Shown in pieces: positions 12,575-23,500 of a stretch of 64,000 nucleotides of DNA. Position numbers and translations under genes: made by a program. A model generated the notes under the pieces. That model was not told the DNA's origin, ran no database searches, and worked only from the letters and a program-made list of their open reading frames with translations. Numbering within the stretch: the stretch's first letter is position 1; each line of letters begins with the position of its first letter. Where the stretch lies: the NCBI GenBank assembly GCA_032622095.1, contig CP136068.1:153415151-153479150 (forward strand), given 5' to 3'. The stretch comes from Siphonodentalium dalli. Its lineage: Eukaryota > Mollusca > Scaphopoda > Gadilida > Siphonodentaliidae.

Positions 12575-12714
12575 CCGTGTGTATTCTTTCGTGTCGTTTT
12601 AGAAGAGATGGTCGGTCGAATTTCTTTCCACAGAACCGACATGTCAGCCAGGATTTCACCCGTTTCCGTCCGAAAGAGGACATCGAACCCGGGACAGGCG
12701 TGCTGTGGCTGATG
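12575..12714 (-). CDS. PRDM14: PRDM14-like A, exon 4 downstream part (zinc finger 1)
   Basis: This part of exon 4 encodes finger 1 ([21 protein letters not shown]) and ends ACACGG|GTAAGA in phase 1. Its upstream part (13647-13687) is cut off by the transposon. Joining the parts and removing one 9-bp target copy gives 172 bp, exactly the size of the intact exon in copy B. Confidence 0.85.
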
Positions 12715-13646
12715 TAGTCCAAGTCTTCTCGTACTAAAACCGGCTAAGATATTGGGATGGAGGTGCCGGTCTTTAGTCCGAGTTCCAGGCCCATGGTCTC
12801 CTTTGACACGAGTTAATCGTTAGTGACCCGCTCAAATAAAACCACAATTATATGAAATAAAATATCACAATTGCTACAATAAACGGATAGTTTCCGCAGA
12901 AGACATGCTATTTGATCTGAAACCCACATCGGTTGTGAATTGAAAGCGGTAATTTAATGTGAAAAGAAACTTTTGCCGCAGTGTTTACATATTTTTTAAA
13001 GTATGCGAACTCAGTTGACCTTGCGAACTGCGTTCGGCATTTTCCGGTGAAAATATTCCGTAGATTTTCAATCAACCACGCACGATGAATTCTCCATTGT
13101 AATCGTAATTATACGTGACAATAAATAAATTATTACATAGATTAAATACATATTGAAGATATAAATGTAATACATTAAATAAATTACGGGAATTATAACC
13201 ATCTCACAGTTTAAAACAGTGTAAACACAATGACCATTAGAATATCATGGGGGCCGCCATTTTGTTTGTATCGAAATTCGTCTCGGCCAAAACAAACACC
13301 GGACAATGCCGAAGTTCTTCGGAACCTGAGTTCGGCTTTCAGTTAAGTAAACAAACAGAAAAAACAGCGATGTTGGTGACAATCAACCGGAATATTCTAT
13401 GCGTAATTTAACATGAAAGTTAGATTATTATACACCATTATGACCATGATATGTCTCTCTTTCCGATGTATATAGCATCATGTATTGATTCATTAGGTAA
13501 ATCGAGTAAAATACACCACAGATTCCCGCCACAGATCGTGGGCGTAACTCGTGTGATAGGATTGGTATGCAAGCGGGCTGGGACTAAAAACAGCAAATCG
13601 CCATCCCAATATCTTAGCTGGTTTTAGTACAAGAAGACTGGGACTA
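12715..13646. mobile_element. Mutator-like non-autonomous DNA transposon inside exon 4
   Basis: Terminal inverted repeats of about 45 bp begin TAGTCC and end GGACTA, with arms running through ACTAAAACCGGCTAAGATAT. Direct 9-bp copies TGGCTGATG flank it at 12706-12714 and 13647-13655. Copy B has one TGTCTGATG there, an empty site. A 9-bp duplication with long arms suggests a Mutator-like element. hAT is possible if the duplication is read as 8 bp. No transposase is seen in its 932 bp. Confidence 0.85.
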
Positions 13647-13687
13647 TGGCTGATGGTGCTGTACGTGTATGGTAGTGGTGATAGTGC
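13647..13687 (-). CDS. PRDM14: PRDM14-like A, exon 4 upstream part, severed
   Basis: Acceptor CGTATTTCAG|GCACTATC, matching copy B. It encodes ALSPLPYTYST before running into the transposon, where the frame stays open for a few dozen codons and then stops. Confidence 0.75.
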
Positions 13688-13962
13688 CTGAAATACGAGG
13701 GAAATGTCTCATTGTTTGCCTCAGAAATAGTTTCCATTCCGATTTACCAAATTAATAGAATGTTTCCATTCATAGAATATAAGTTATTTCTAATTTTAGT
13801 TTTATAATATGTATTTATTAGTTCTTTATTGTCAGTGCTGTTGTTTAATCGTTCGATTTTCTTCCTTTGTTTTTGGTAATTGTTAGTGATTTATTAACTA
13901 TTAAAACATAATTTCTGTTTAGTGATTCAAATCGTAATTCAGTTTAGAAAAGCGATTCCTAC

Positions 13963-14285
13963 CTTCGTTGTGTCTGGCGTACTGAAATTAGCAGATCCGT
14001 CTGATGTCGTGACGTCGCTGTTTCCTGACCGGTAATCACCGTCGCGCAAGAGAGATAACTCTGATGTTGGTGTTAGACGACTGATCCCAGCTGGTGAGAT
14101 GTGTGGTAACCCTGGTGAAGTCAGTATGTATTTCTCCGATTCTGTTGGTGATGGAGATGAGTTTGTTGATCTGATCTCGGGTGACGTCAGTATGTATTTC
14201 TCCGATTCTGTTGGTGATGGTGATGAGTTGGTAGATCTGATCTCGGATGACTCCATCGATATGTCACACACATCGATCTCCTCGA
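13963..14285 (-). CDS. PRDM14: PRDM14-like A, coding exon 3 (Ser/Thr/Pro linker)
   Basis: Acceptor ATTTTAG|TCGAGG, donor ACGAAG|GTAGGA, 323 bp, phase 1 in and phase 0 out. The linker is rich in S, T, P, E and D. It contains a perfect-frame 66-bp duplication (14114-14179 and 14180-14245) encoding two copies of a 22-residue block with [17 protein letters not shown]. Copy B has one block and a 257-bp exon. Confidence 0.85.
14114..14245 (-). repeat. 66-bp in-exon tandem duplication in copy A
   Basis: Two 66-bp units lie side by side inside exon 3 and keep the reading frame, adding 22 residues to the linker. Copy B has a single unit, so the change came after the gene duplication or was lost in B. 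Confidence 0.9.
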
Positions 14286-14298
14286 CTAAAATGTGATA

Positions 14299-14495
14299 AA
14301 AAGATATGTTATAGTTCATATATAAAGATATGTTATAGTTCATATATAAAGATATGTTATAGTTCATATATAAAGATATGTTATAGTTCATATATAAAGA
14401 TATGTTATAGTTCATATATAAAGATATGTTATAGTTCATATATAAAGATATGTTATAGTTCATATATAAAGATATGTTATAAGATATGTTATAGT
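14299..14495. repeat. 24-bp minisatellite beside the exon 3 acceptor of copy A
   Basis: About eight copies of a 24-bp unit containing ATATGTTATAGTTCATATAT lie in intron 2, starting about 15 bp from the splice acceptor at 14286. The matching place in copy B (near 39208) has a single unit. The units form an open frame repeating MNYNISLY, but it lies in the intron. Confidence 0.9.
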
Positions 14496-14995
14496 TCATC
14501 CACAACGCAGAGTTAAAATGAATAATTGATCAGCCTATATATATATGAATATAATAGTATAGTTTTACCACCTTTAGCCATGTGGATGGTTTTAGATGCG
14601 GCTCGTTTATCGTCAGCAATCTGCATAAAAATTGATGGCAATATATTTAGAAAGAACTTCATGGATATTTCATTTGGGTGCTGAATGCTTCTTGTGGTTC
14701 TGGACTGTTTTACATTTAGATGCAACCACTCTTGTCATGAAGACATTTTTATATGCCATATTACTAAGTTAACTCTTTCTATATTCTATATTTGAAGAGC
14801 AGTTATCCCATAGGAAATATTCAGATACGTGTATAATAAGTCTAAACATTGCTCTCAATAAATAGGGTTCCTTCAACACTTGTATTTATCTGTCGTCTGC
14901 TTTTATCACATCAACACACCTACAAATAAATACTGGACCATTAGTACATTTTTTAACTGACTGAGAGAATCACTTTAGTATAGAAAGGGTTAAAT

Positions 14996-15180
14996 GCAAA
15001 AGTGCGTGCTCAATGTTTCCAAAGACCAACGCATTGGACAATTCCGACCTTCCTCTATCTTCAAAGAGTGATGAGAAATCAAATGTGATCCACGAAGTTC
15101 GGATCAACATAGGACCCGAGTAAAGGCTGGTTTACCACTTAAGGTGTATGTACAGTTTCTTTGACTGAGAGCACACTCAC
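14996..15180. other. Intron 2 segment, copy A
   Basis: Intron between exons 3 and 2. Apart from the minisatellite at its acceptor end, it aligns with copy B and shows no element. A 47-bp exon-like segment at about 14566-14612 was considered and rejected. Confidence 0.5.
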
Positions 15181-15460
15181 CATCGTTTTCAGACTCCGCT
15201 CTTTCTATTGGCTGATCCATGACGTCTGACTGACGATCTGATGATTCTGGTTCACTCTCGTCGAAGTACACGATGAGCTCGTCGTTAGGTAGAATCTCTT
15301 TGACGACCTGGTACATCACGTGACCATTCGACCGCAGAGCGACGATGTTGACGCAGCTATGGTCCTTGGATGACTGCAGGAATCTGATCCAGTTACAATG
15401 TCGAACCGTTTCTCCACAGATGTCCATAACCAGCTCGTGGCATCCGAACTTATGGCGAAC
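15181..15460 (-). CDS. PRDM14: PRDM14-like A, coding exon 2 (PR domain core)
   Basis: Acceptor TTCTCACAG|GTTCGC, donor GATG|GTGAGT, 280 bp, entering phase 0 and leaving phase 1. It carries the PR/SET core HCNWIRFL and the closing strand [12 protein letters not shown], then an acidic stretch. The classical SET NHxC motif is replaced by HCNW, as expected of PRDM-type PR domains. Confidence 0.85.
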
Positions 15461-16204
15461 CTGTGAGAAGATCCAAAACATTTAAGAATTACCCAAATCA
15501 CGTCCGGTTTTTCGACATGTTTGTGCGAGACGAGAATGAGACCTCACGCGATTTCGCACATTTACTAGTAGTCATAATTATTTAGTATCAACGCTTGATC
15601 CCCCATAACAACGGATTTCTTTTAACCATTAATATACTAAATAGTCATTGACGAGTTGTTTCCTCGGTAAATATTCAGATAATAAGTTCAACAAAAGTCG
15701 TTTGTTGAACTTATTTTCTAAACATTTCTCACCAATGAATGTCAATCGGTCTGCTCATCCATTATCTGTTTTTCTGTCTGTTGTTTGTTTTATCACTTGA
15801 TATCACATGACCCCCCCCCCCCCCACCAGATGAACCATAGACCATTTCAATATATACTTTTATAACTGAGTTGGAGAATCCATTTAGTACATAAAGGGTT
15901 AAATGAAAGGGCGGATAACAAGATTCATTTCGTGCCAAGTTGGTCGTTGCTTCACTGGGATGGTGTCATAGTGAAATAAATCATTTGCGATTTCTTTCCT
16001 TCGCGATTAAATTTTTTAAACATGATATGGCCTATGCAGCAGAAACGACCAACTAACTGACCAAGAATGGATAGTCCGCTAGTTTATAATTACAGGCTTG
16101 TGACATCAGATATATAGCATGAGATCGCTGACACACATATTACATCTGGAATCTAGCGATAAATTCCGTATGTTGTAACTTCACTTACGTGTTTCGTCAC
16201 ATAT

Positions 16205-16735
16205 ACAGGTCGTGAACAATTCTGTAGACTTCGAATCAGTTGTCATTCATTAGAAATAGAAAAAGGTCGACACAAACGCCCACCGACACCAGCTGACAAG
16301 CGTATATGCAAAATGTGCAATGCTAACTCAGTGGAAGACGAGAAGCATTTTGTCCTCCATTGTGCTAAATACGACAAGTTGAGAAAACGTTTATTCGAAG
16401 AACTGAATTATAAAAGCAACGCATTTCTAAGAGCTAGTAATATATCAGTCGAGCTATCAAAGAATTCTTTGAAACGAGAGAAAAAGCCCGTGATTGAGGT
16501 ATGAATTAATAATTATTTTCTATTCCACACGATATCATAGGTCAGCATACAGATTATTTACACGCTTATAGTTTTGAGTGTCTATTAGGTCACATTGTAT
16601 ACATGTAGTTTGAATAGGTTGAAAGTTTATTATATGAAAAATGTATGTATAATTATGTAAATTATATGTCTTCTCATTATGTAATGCATACGGCTCACAT
16701 GAGTGTTTTTATGCTAATAAATATCATATCATATC
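16205..16735 (+). mobile_element. LINE 3' end in intron 1 of copy A
   Basis: The open frame from about 16210 to 16504 encodes the tail of a non-LTR retrotransposon protein: LRISCHSLEIEKGRH, then the zinc-knuckle C-KMC-...-H-...-C in CKMCNANSVEDEKHFVLHC. A 3' UTR and an ATATCAT-repeat tail follow. U2 has the uninterrupted intron near 40885. An ATATAC direct repeat may be the target duplication. Confidence 0.8.
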
Positions 16736-16837
16736 ATCATATACATTAATCACAGCACTCAGCAAACCATGACGATAAACGTTAGCTTCTATGTTTGATA
16801 GGTCCGGGTTTTACAGCTCTGTAATGTTAATCTTATC

Positions 16838-17095
16838 TATAATAATGGCCAAGACCAAACACCACTGTCCAAACTGTTTGTGATGCGCGAGATTGGTACT
16901 CAGCGGGGAATTCCCAGAGCCCCGGATGACAGAGGAGAGTTATGGCTGCCGACAAATTGCCGACCTGGGATACCAGAACCAAGAATAATCGACGAGGAGA
17001 TAATTTACACATATTCTTACGTCAGTTAGCGGCCACGCTTCTGTTTGAATGTTTGAGCGAGAGAACCGTTTATTATTGGCGGGAACCATATATAA
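16838..17095 (+). repeat. R1 repeat, copy 2 (U1, intron 1)
   Basis: It shares the GAGATTGGTACTCAGCGGGG core with 7112-7400 and ends at a TTGGCGGGAACC segment. It lies in intron 1 of the PRDM gene, as does the U2 copy at 40988-41230. Confidence 0.65.
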
Positions 17096-17264
17096 GCTAG
17101 TAATTCGAGGAATTGGACGCTATTGTTTTATTATTATTTAATTAATTTATTATTTTTGGACCAGTATTATTACAAAGTGGCGCAGCATCCTCGTATAGTT
17201 GTATGTCGGAGAACCAGACAAATTGATATATAAAAGAGCCGACCAATGTATACGTAAATATCAC

Positions 17265-17500
17265 ACCCCTAATATACTATTTCTTCGGCTCAGGGCGGGG
17301 GTAAATACTTGATTCGAGTCAAGCAGCCCACCCTTCATATTATTAGATTTCGATTTTTGAAATTCTTTTTTCTCCACCTCGCGATAGTTTATGGAGAAAG
17401 GCTACTTGCATGTACTATATGCAACTTACGAGTAGGGGATGAACTTCATTTTTATTTTTAAAATGTCCGAAGCTGAATACAATTAGACTGAAGTATATAC
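17265..17500 (+). mobile_element. Foldback-family arm, intron 1 of copy A
   Basis: It carries the arm TTGATTCGAGTCAAGCAGCC next to a CACCCCTAATATACTATTTC start. It matches the left arm of the element at 41405-41995 in U2, but no clear right arm is left. Confidence 0.5.
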
Positions 17501-18265
17501 CGATTTATATAGCATACGCCTAGCCCTGCGACTTTCATTAAACTGGGAATGAGCAAGCTTCCCAAAATAAATATGGCATTTGCGACACATTTATATACAG
17601 CTGCTTTGCATATATGTTCATGCACACTATTTTAAAATCTGAATCTAAAGTAAAACATAACATGATCGCTCTATTTAATACACATTCATATCTGTGTTAT
17701 CATGAACTGTATTTCATCATCTGGATATCCAGGGACGTGGCTAGAGGTTTGACCACCTTAAGATGTCCAACTGCACGCCCCCTCATAAGGCCTCATTATA
17801 ACGTTCTAATTGATACCTCAAGTTTCCTCTACAACCTGACACTACCCTATAAAGGTGGACCTGCTTTTTAACCAAAGATAGAACACATAGATACTCTTGG
17901 TATAAAAACAAAATAAATCCCGATTATCTGTTGGAAATTCAAACAATGAGAACAATTTCAACCTATATGTGGTGTAAAATTTCCAACTAATGTTTGAATA
18001 CTACCAATGAGCCCCCCCCCCCCCCCCCAACCGCCACGTCTGTCTGGATCAAATAGATAATTGACACTATACTACTCATGAACTAACCACCCCCTCCCGG
18101 TCGCCACGTCTCTGTCTGGAGCGAATAGATAAATGAAACTTCGATAATGTCGATTTATAATTATGTCTGGAATAATTATGACAATATAAGCTTAATAAAT
18201 ACCTGAATCTGAAATTAGAATATAAACTTTCAGTAACGAGAATCGATAACATAATTCCAACTTAC

Positions 18266-18460
18266 ATCGTCCTTCGACAGAGATGAGAATATATCGATGT
18301 TATCATGAACTATATCCCCGTCATCCGGATAAAACAAGAATCCAGAAGGAATGATTTCGTTGCTCCAGATTGTAGCGTCCATCTCCAATATATTCCTGGG
18401 ATCACGATTTAAAGTCAACACAAACGTCAGTTGCTTTGGAATAAGAACACACGTCTCCAT
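18266..18460 (-). CDS. PRDM14: PRDM14-like A, coding exon 1 (start, PR domain N-part)
   Basis: 65 codons run from ATG at 18460 ([10 protein letters not shown]) to the donor ACGAT|GTAAGT. It encodes the first strands of the PR domain, including [19 protein letters not shown]. This ATG is chosen because a TATA box lies 100 bp upstream and the same start and length are kept in copy B. It leaves phase 0. Confidence 0.8.
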
Positions 18461-18551
18461 GATTGATGAATATATCACAATGTTTCACAATTAATTGTAT
18501 AATGGAATAAGACTGTTACTGAATAATTGATGGTCTGATTTCCACCAGATT

Positions 18552-18790
18552 GCATCGCATATTTATAAGATTCCAAAGAAATACTATAGTGTAACAAAAC
18601 CCATTGCAAGAGTTCTGGCCCAATCAGAAAATACCAACAATAAATACTCGAATGTCATTGGTCGGTTGTAAGCACCCACAAAGTTGATAATGGCATATGT
18701 TACAAAGAAAAGTGAATGTAAGTTGTCAATGGGGGCACGTGCGAGCTGGGAATCCTGTCTGGTCACTTGACCTATGACGTAACTGACCAT
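18552..18790 (-). promoter_or_regulatory. Core promoter of PRDM14-like copy A
   Basis: On the minus strand, TATAAATA (18560-18567) lies 100 bp upstream of the ATG. A CCAATCAG motif (18620-18627) and a second CCAAT (18657-18661, opposite orientation) fit NF-Y sites. Further up are an E-box CACGTG (18736-18741) and a CRE-like TGACGTAA (18775-18782). All five are kept at nearly the same spacing in copy B. Function is inferred from motifs and conservation. Confidence 0.6.
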
Positions 18791-18796
18791 CTCCAA

Positions 18797-20199
18797 CTGG
18801 GCGCGACCATTAAACCCCGTTCAATAAACCAAGGTGGTGCGACAAGGGCATATAATCTCACCTGTGCTTTTGTTAGGCCTTCCGGGGGATTAGTATTTCA
18901 TATTATATCAGTCATAATTACCCTTGTTGTAAATGATATTACTCGCGATTCTCTCAACTTTGCCGATGCGATGGGAAGTGACTTGTTAAAATAATTGAGT
19001 GATATAGGAATTATCATGTTCCCTAGAAAAACTATAATTTTATAACCCAGACTTCAGAGAGTTTTATGTGACATTATATTATGATACAATGTAGTTTTGT
19101 CTTAGACGTAAATAACAAAACAGGAAAAGAAATTTAACCGAAGTTGCTGAGAAAATAACGTATACCCAGAATAAACTCCAAACATGTCTTCGAAATTAAT
19201 TCCGAAATTGGAATAAAATGTTATAGGTAATTTCAGTAGACTGCCTATCAATCAATGCCACGATGAGGACATATTGAGACTGGACCTCATCCCATGCTTA
19301 ATGTACATATATATTTCAGTTTAAAGATGCATCGACACCATAAAACTAACCTCTGTACGTTTCATGTGCCAGAAAATGATTAGATCTGACCCACGAGACC
19401 ATTAATATGAGGTTGTTGTCGTCAGATATCGACTTTCAAAATAGGGAGTTTTTACACGTTTTGAATATCAAAATTACCATTTATCGTCTCTTATAAAGAG
19501 CGTTCATACTTATGTTGCATAGAAGCTGTAGATAATAAAGAGCGTTCTCAATAATGAGCTTTTATGATAGTATTTGACGTATAACTAACCGATTATTTTG
19601 TGGATTATAGCGATGCCTATGCGATACGAATCATGGTGATTTTTGTTTTCATTTTGCCAAGCACGTATGACGTGGTTGGAGTTTTGTCAAGAGGACCAAA
19701 AAGATTTTTGTGCGCATCTCAAACACAATTTTCATCCATATTTTTGGCATTATGTCACAGAAAGACGCACATTGGAGTCATGAAAATACAACTTTGAACA
19801 CGGTGTTTGTGGCCCATCCATACAACAGCCATATTCACGGCATGGAACAGAAAAGAGAGTTCCGTGTTAGTTTATTCGTGATATGGTAGAATAAAGAGCG
19901 TTTATTTCACTTGTGTGCAAATAATTGAAAACAGCTGGAAAATGGTTGTGACCATGCATGGCATGGTCAAATTACGAAGACAAAGTTAGGAAACTCGAAT
20001 GAGACATATCCGTTTAAGTGAGGGAGGAACTTATTGACTCGAATAATTTTGAAAACACAAGCCATAATAAACATCAAGTACATTTTAACGCATTCGATGA
20101 TCAGACAACGACAAATTTAGCACGCTACACCAAGTTAGCAACAGATCGTTTGTAACCATCTCGTAAATTCAACCCGTATATATTACTCTATGTCGCGAG
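18797..20199. other. Region upstream of PRDM copy A
   Basis: This aligns with about 43630-45650 in U2. No exon is seen. It contains several ATAAAGAGCGTT motifs, near 19495, 19537 and 19891. A further 5' exon of the PRDM gene cannot be excluded but is not needed. Confidence 0.55.
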
Positions 20200-20662
20200 T
20201 AGATTATGTCATGAATCTCTACTATGGCTAACGCTCGTAGCGATCATACTCCAACCAGTACAAAACCTCGGAACTTTTTGAAGTTTTGACAGGGAACCTT
20301 ATAAAATCGAAACAATAACACAGGAATATATTTCTTTGTTATTATCTGTTAAGTATAAGTGACTTTGTGAGCGATTTTGCTTTGCTTTTATTACAATTAT
20401 AGAATTTTTCCAATGTAATTAATTGAATGTTTATTGCGATATCGGCTCTTAAAAGTCACAGAAAAGCAATTTCGAGTTGGGACCTTCACATATAGTGAAG
20501 TACACTAATAGGGAACGCATAATCATTGAGAAATATATTCTCCGCGTTATGTTTTCGATTTTATAAGGTTCCCTGTCAAAACTTCAAAAAGTTCCCAGGT
20601 TTTGTACTGGTGGAGTATGATCTCTACGGGCGTTAGCCATAGTAGAGATTCATGGCATGATA
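20200..20662. mobile_element. MITE with 100-bp inverted repeats and 11-bp target duplication
   Basis: The arms 20211-20311 and about 20557-20655 are reverse complements with few mismatches (both read ATGAATCTCTACTATGGC inward). Direct copies TATGTCGCGAG flank the element at 20189-20199 and 20663-20673. U2 has one such site near 45649. The features resemble a Mutator-type MITE. The 463-bp element has no coding sequence. Confidence 0.8.
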
Positions 20663-21699
20663 TATGTCGCGAGCATCTTTACAAAATCTTTAGAACAGCT
20701 TTACAGAATATGAATTTTTCGAATGAATTCTGCAATCGATGGACTAATTCGTGATGTTTTATGTTATATTAGTGTTGACATTGTGGTCTATATTATTGTG
20801 TATATTTAGGAGTCATCACCCTGATCTCTTTTACTGGAGGCATTTTTGTGTTAAAAGAGATCTTATAAATCTTGAAGCTTGGTTCCCGAGGCACAAAAAG
20901 ACGATTTTAAATCGCCATTACACTCTCCTCGGAGAATACAAACGTATCACAGAAGGCAGACCTGTATACCTCCGAATGTAACACAGAATGTATAACTACC
21001 TTAGAAGTTGACATCAAGCGCGCGAACGCACGAGTTCACACCGAGGTGTGATGACCCCATTTCGAGGCGACGGTGGGTCACCCTATACTTGGTGTGTAGA
21101 AACATGGACGTCGTATTATTCTAAGGATGTAAAAATCCCATTAGAAGTGTGCCTAGTAATTTCTTATGACATTTATCCGTAAAAATAATCGAATCTCTGA
21201 AGCCGATAAAAGGTTAATGCTGATGCCAACGCCTTAATATGCCATTTTGCATGCATAACGGGACAACATAGGAATACTGTGATTTTTGTTGGTGTTATTA
21301 TATTACGTGCAATGGACCACATGTACACGGAGTTTTTAAACAAAAAATATAACAAGAAAACCATAATCAGAAATGGTAACGCGCTCAAGATAATATATTA
21401 TATACCCATGATTGTAATTATAGAATATAAAATATATTGGTTTCGCGAATGACCAACTCAGAATTCAGTTAAAATAACAATAACAACCAGCACTTAATTA
21501 ACGAACCGGCGGCCGACTCCGCCGTCTCTGACCACAATCCCCAGAGGGCTGCAGAACGAAAAATGTCTATAAAAGTTGAAATATAAAACTTACAAATTAT
21601 ACGAAATTGAAATTCCCAACTACACCTTTTACCTCCGGCTCGCAGTTCGACTTTTAATCATCCCAAAATTTCCCATTCTATAAATAAAACACTGATTTT

Positions 21700-21970
21700 A
21701 ATGTCAGCGCCCGCAGCTATCTAGAACCCATCATTCAAAGCTCGGGTATTATATTTAATTTTTTTAATCTGTTTATTTCTACATCTCGAATTCCATATAT
21801 GGTGATGCCTGGTTTGAACTGGAATTCCCCACCACGTGGCGTCATAAATATAAACATATTCTTTCACGTGTGATCAGTCTAATAGCTCTGAGCATTGAAG
21901 GGTGGGTTCCTCGACTCAAGTCAAATATTGTTCACCCCGAATGGAAGGAATAGTAATTTAGGGTGTTAAA
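21700..21970. mobile_element. Foldback-family element in U2
   Basis: The right arm at 21895-21970 (GGGTGGGTTCCTCGACTC) and a diverged left part with CCCATCATTCAAAGCTCG match the element at 838-1213 in the corresponding place of U1. The insertion therefore predates the duplication. Confidence 0.6.
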
Positions 21971-21999
21971 TCGAACAGGGCATCTTTAAAAATACGGTA

Positions 22000-22935
22000 G
22001 TGAAAACTTATTTACAAATTGTTTGTTAGAAGTACATTAGAAGTACATTGTTCCATTCGCAACATCGGAGCTATGTTCGATACCAACATGTCTATGGACG
22101 CTCATGTAAATAATGTATGTCGAGCATGTAATTATCATTTGAGAAATATTGGGAAAATAAGAAAATACTTGACAGTTTCGGCAACTAAATCAATTATCCA
22201 GTCACTTGTGAGCAGCAAGCTAGATTACATGAATGGTTGCTTGTTCTGCATCACTAGCTCACTCATCGCGAAATTAGAGCGAGTTCAAAAAACTGCTGCT
22301 AGAATTGTCGCGAGGGTACCGAGAAGGACAGAGATGAGTCCAGTTTTGCAAAATCTCCACTGGCTGCCCATCCAATACAGGATCCAATTCAAGATCATAT
22401 TGATCACATTTCGTGCTCTTGAAGGAACAGCGCCCGAATACATCAAAGAGCTAGTATGTTTAAAGACTTCAGGTACGATGCAGCGAAGATCAGACGGGAA
22501 GAGATTTCTAACACTTCCTAACTCAAACCATCCTACGTTAGGGGACAGAGCCTTCTCCATCACAGCTCCAACGTTGTGGAACAAACTCCCGGACCTTCTG
22601 AGGCTTACGGATGATCGTTTAGAATTCCGTAAACTTTTAAAGACACATCTTTTTAAAATAGCTTATGGACTCAACTGAAATTTTTAACTGACTTTATCTG
22701 GAGTTTCTCTTCGAATGACTTTTTTAACCATTAATTTATATCTGTGATTTTTTAGGATTTGCCATCTCTTAGACTTATTTTATCCGCGTGTTTTCTCTTT
22801 TATCCTATAGTATGATGATCTTTTATTGTATATATATTTTATCACATATTTTATGTACCAGCGCCTATGAACACAACTCTGTAGTGAAATAGGCGCTCTA
22901 CAAATGTTAATAATAATAATAATAATAATAATTAT
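22000..22935 (+). mobile_element. CR1/L2-like LINE, 3' third
   Basis: The open frame to the stop at 22678 encodes about 219 residues of the reverse-transcriptase C-terminal region. Hallmarks are IGAMFDTNMSMDAHV, RNIGKIRKYLT, LDYMNGCLF, RVQKTAARIV, LHWLPIQYRI and FSITAPTLWNKLP. Catalytic RT motifs lie upstream and are missing, a typical 5' truncation. A 3' UTR with a GCGCCTATGAAC...GGCGCTCTAC hairpin ends in (AAT)n at 22908-22933. The insertion is not in U1. Confidence 0.9.
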
Positions 22936-23297
22936 ACTGTGTGGCTTTTTAGTTTTCTTACTCTCATTTGTATTGATTGAAGACGTATACCTTATATGCG
23001 TTGAGTGAAAGTGTTGCTATGGGAATCGATTGTTTTCTTTTTCATTCCCACCACAAAGCGATGTCAATGGGATTAAAGTAGAAGAATATCATCACATCTT
23101 ATTTTACTATTATATAAATAAACTCGAAAAACAACTGTCCATTGGTTGCACACATTGTTATCGGGCAATTGGAACATTGAAAATACTTCAAATTATAGAC
23201 TAGAGTAAACAGGCACCCAACCCGATTTGACTCCAAATTAAAAAACAAATCCTGAGACATATTTCCGCTCATCAGGCATATATGAAAATATATCACA

Positions 23298-23500
23298 CAT
23301 GCATAAAATACCATTCATATCACACAGGCATAAAATACCATTCATATTACGCAGTCATAAATACCATTCATATTACGCAGTCATAAAATACCATTCATAT
23401 TACGCAGTCATAAAATATATACCACTCATATTACGCAGTCATAAAATACCATTCATATCACACAGGCATAAAATACCATTCATGTCACACAGGCATACAA
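23298..23500. repeat. 27-bp minisatellite
   Basis: About eight units built on CATAAAATACCATTCATAT plus CACACAGG or TACGCAGT. The reading frame at 23299-23778 is mostly this repeat and is not a gene. U3 has the single-copy flanks near 46690. Confidence 0.85.

Larger units (their letters stand above)
10229..18460 (-). pseudogene. PRDM14: PRDM14-like gene copy A, zinc-finger exon split by a transposon
   Basis: Seven coding exons with GT/AG borders and matching phases encode an N-terminal PR/SET domain, an acidic Ser/Thr/Pro linker and five C2H2 fingers. The finger sequences (for example [20 protein letters not shown] and [16 protein letters not shown]) are those I associate with vertebrate PRDM14, a nuclear DNA-binding regulator whose PR domain pairs with CBFA2T/ETO-family corepressors. 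Exon 4 is interrupted at 12715-13646 by a DNA transposon. Without it the exons would give 526 codons. Read straight through, the protein would end inside the element before any finger. A cryptic acceptor in the element could rescue it, so 'pseudogene' is an inference. The protein also ends four residues earlier than copy B. Confidence 0.8.
425..21005 (+). repeat. Segmental duplication unit U1
   Basis: The unit begins with a block around 430-530 (containing GAGGTGTGATGACC) that recurs at about 21015 and 45975. From there, sequence order matches U2 block by block: an E-box array, long non-coding stretches, then the minus-strand PRDM gene. The copies differ by many small changes and by private insertions. 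Insertions private to U1 lie at 5792-6443, 7523-7811, 12715-13646, 16205-16735 and 20200-20662. Confidence 0.9.

Noticed and set aside
14300-14505. Open frame of repeated MNYNISLY
   Set aside because: Product of a 24-bp minisatellite in an intron, absent from copy B.
14566-14612. A possible 47-bp exon (ADDKRAASKTIHMAK) between exons 2 and 3 of copy A
   Set aside because: Its phase would give a stop right after exon 2, the acceptor AG and the donor are both missing in copy B, and exons 2 and 3 join directly in phase 1.
23298-23500. CRISPR-like regular repeats
   Set aside because: Units are contiguous without unique spacers and the window is eukaryotic, so it is a minisatellite.
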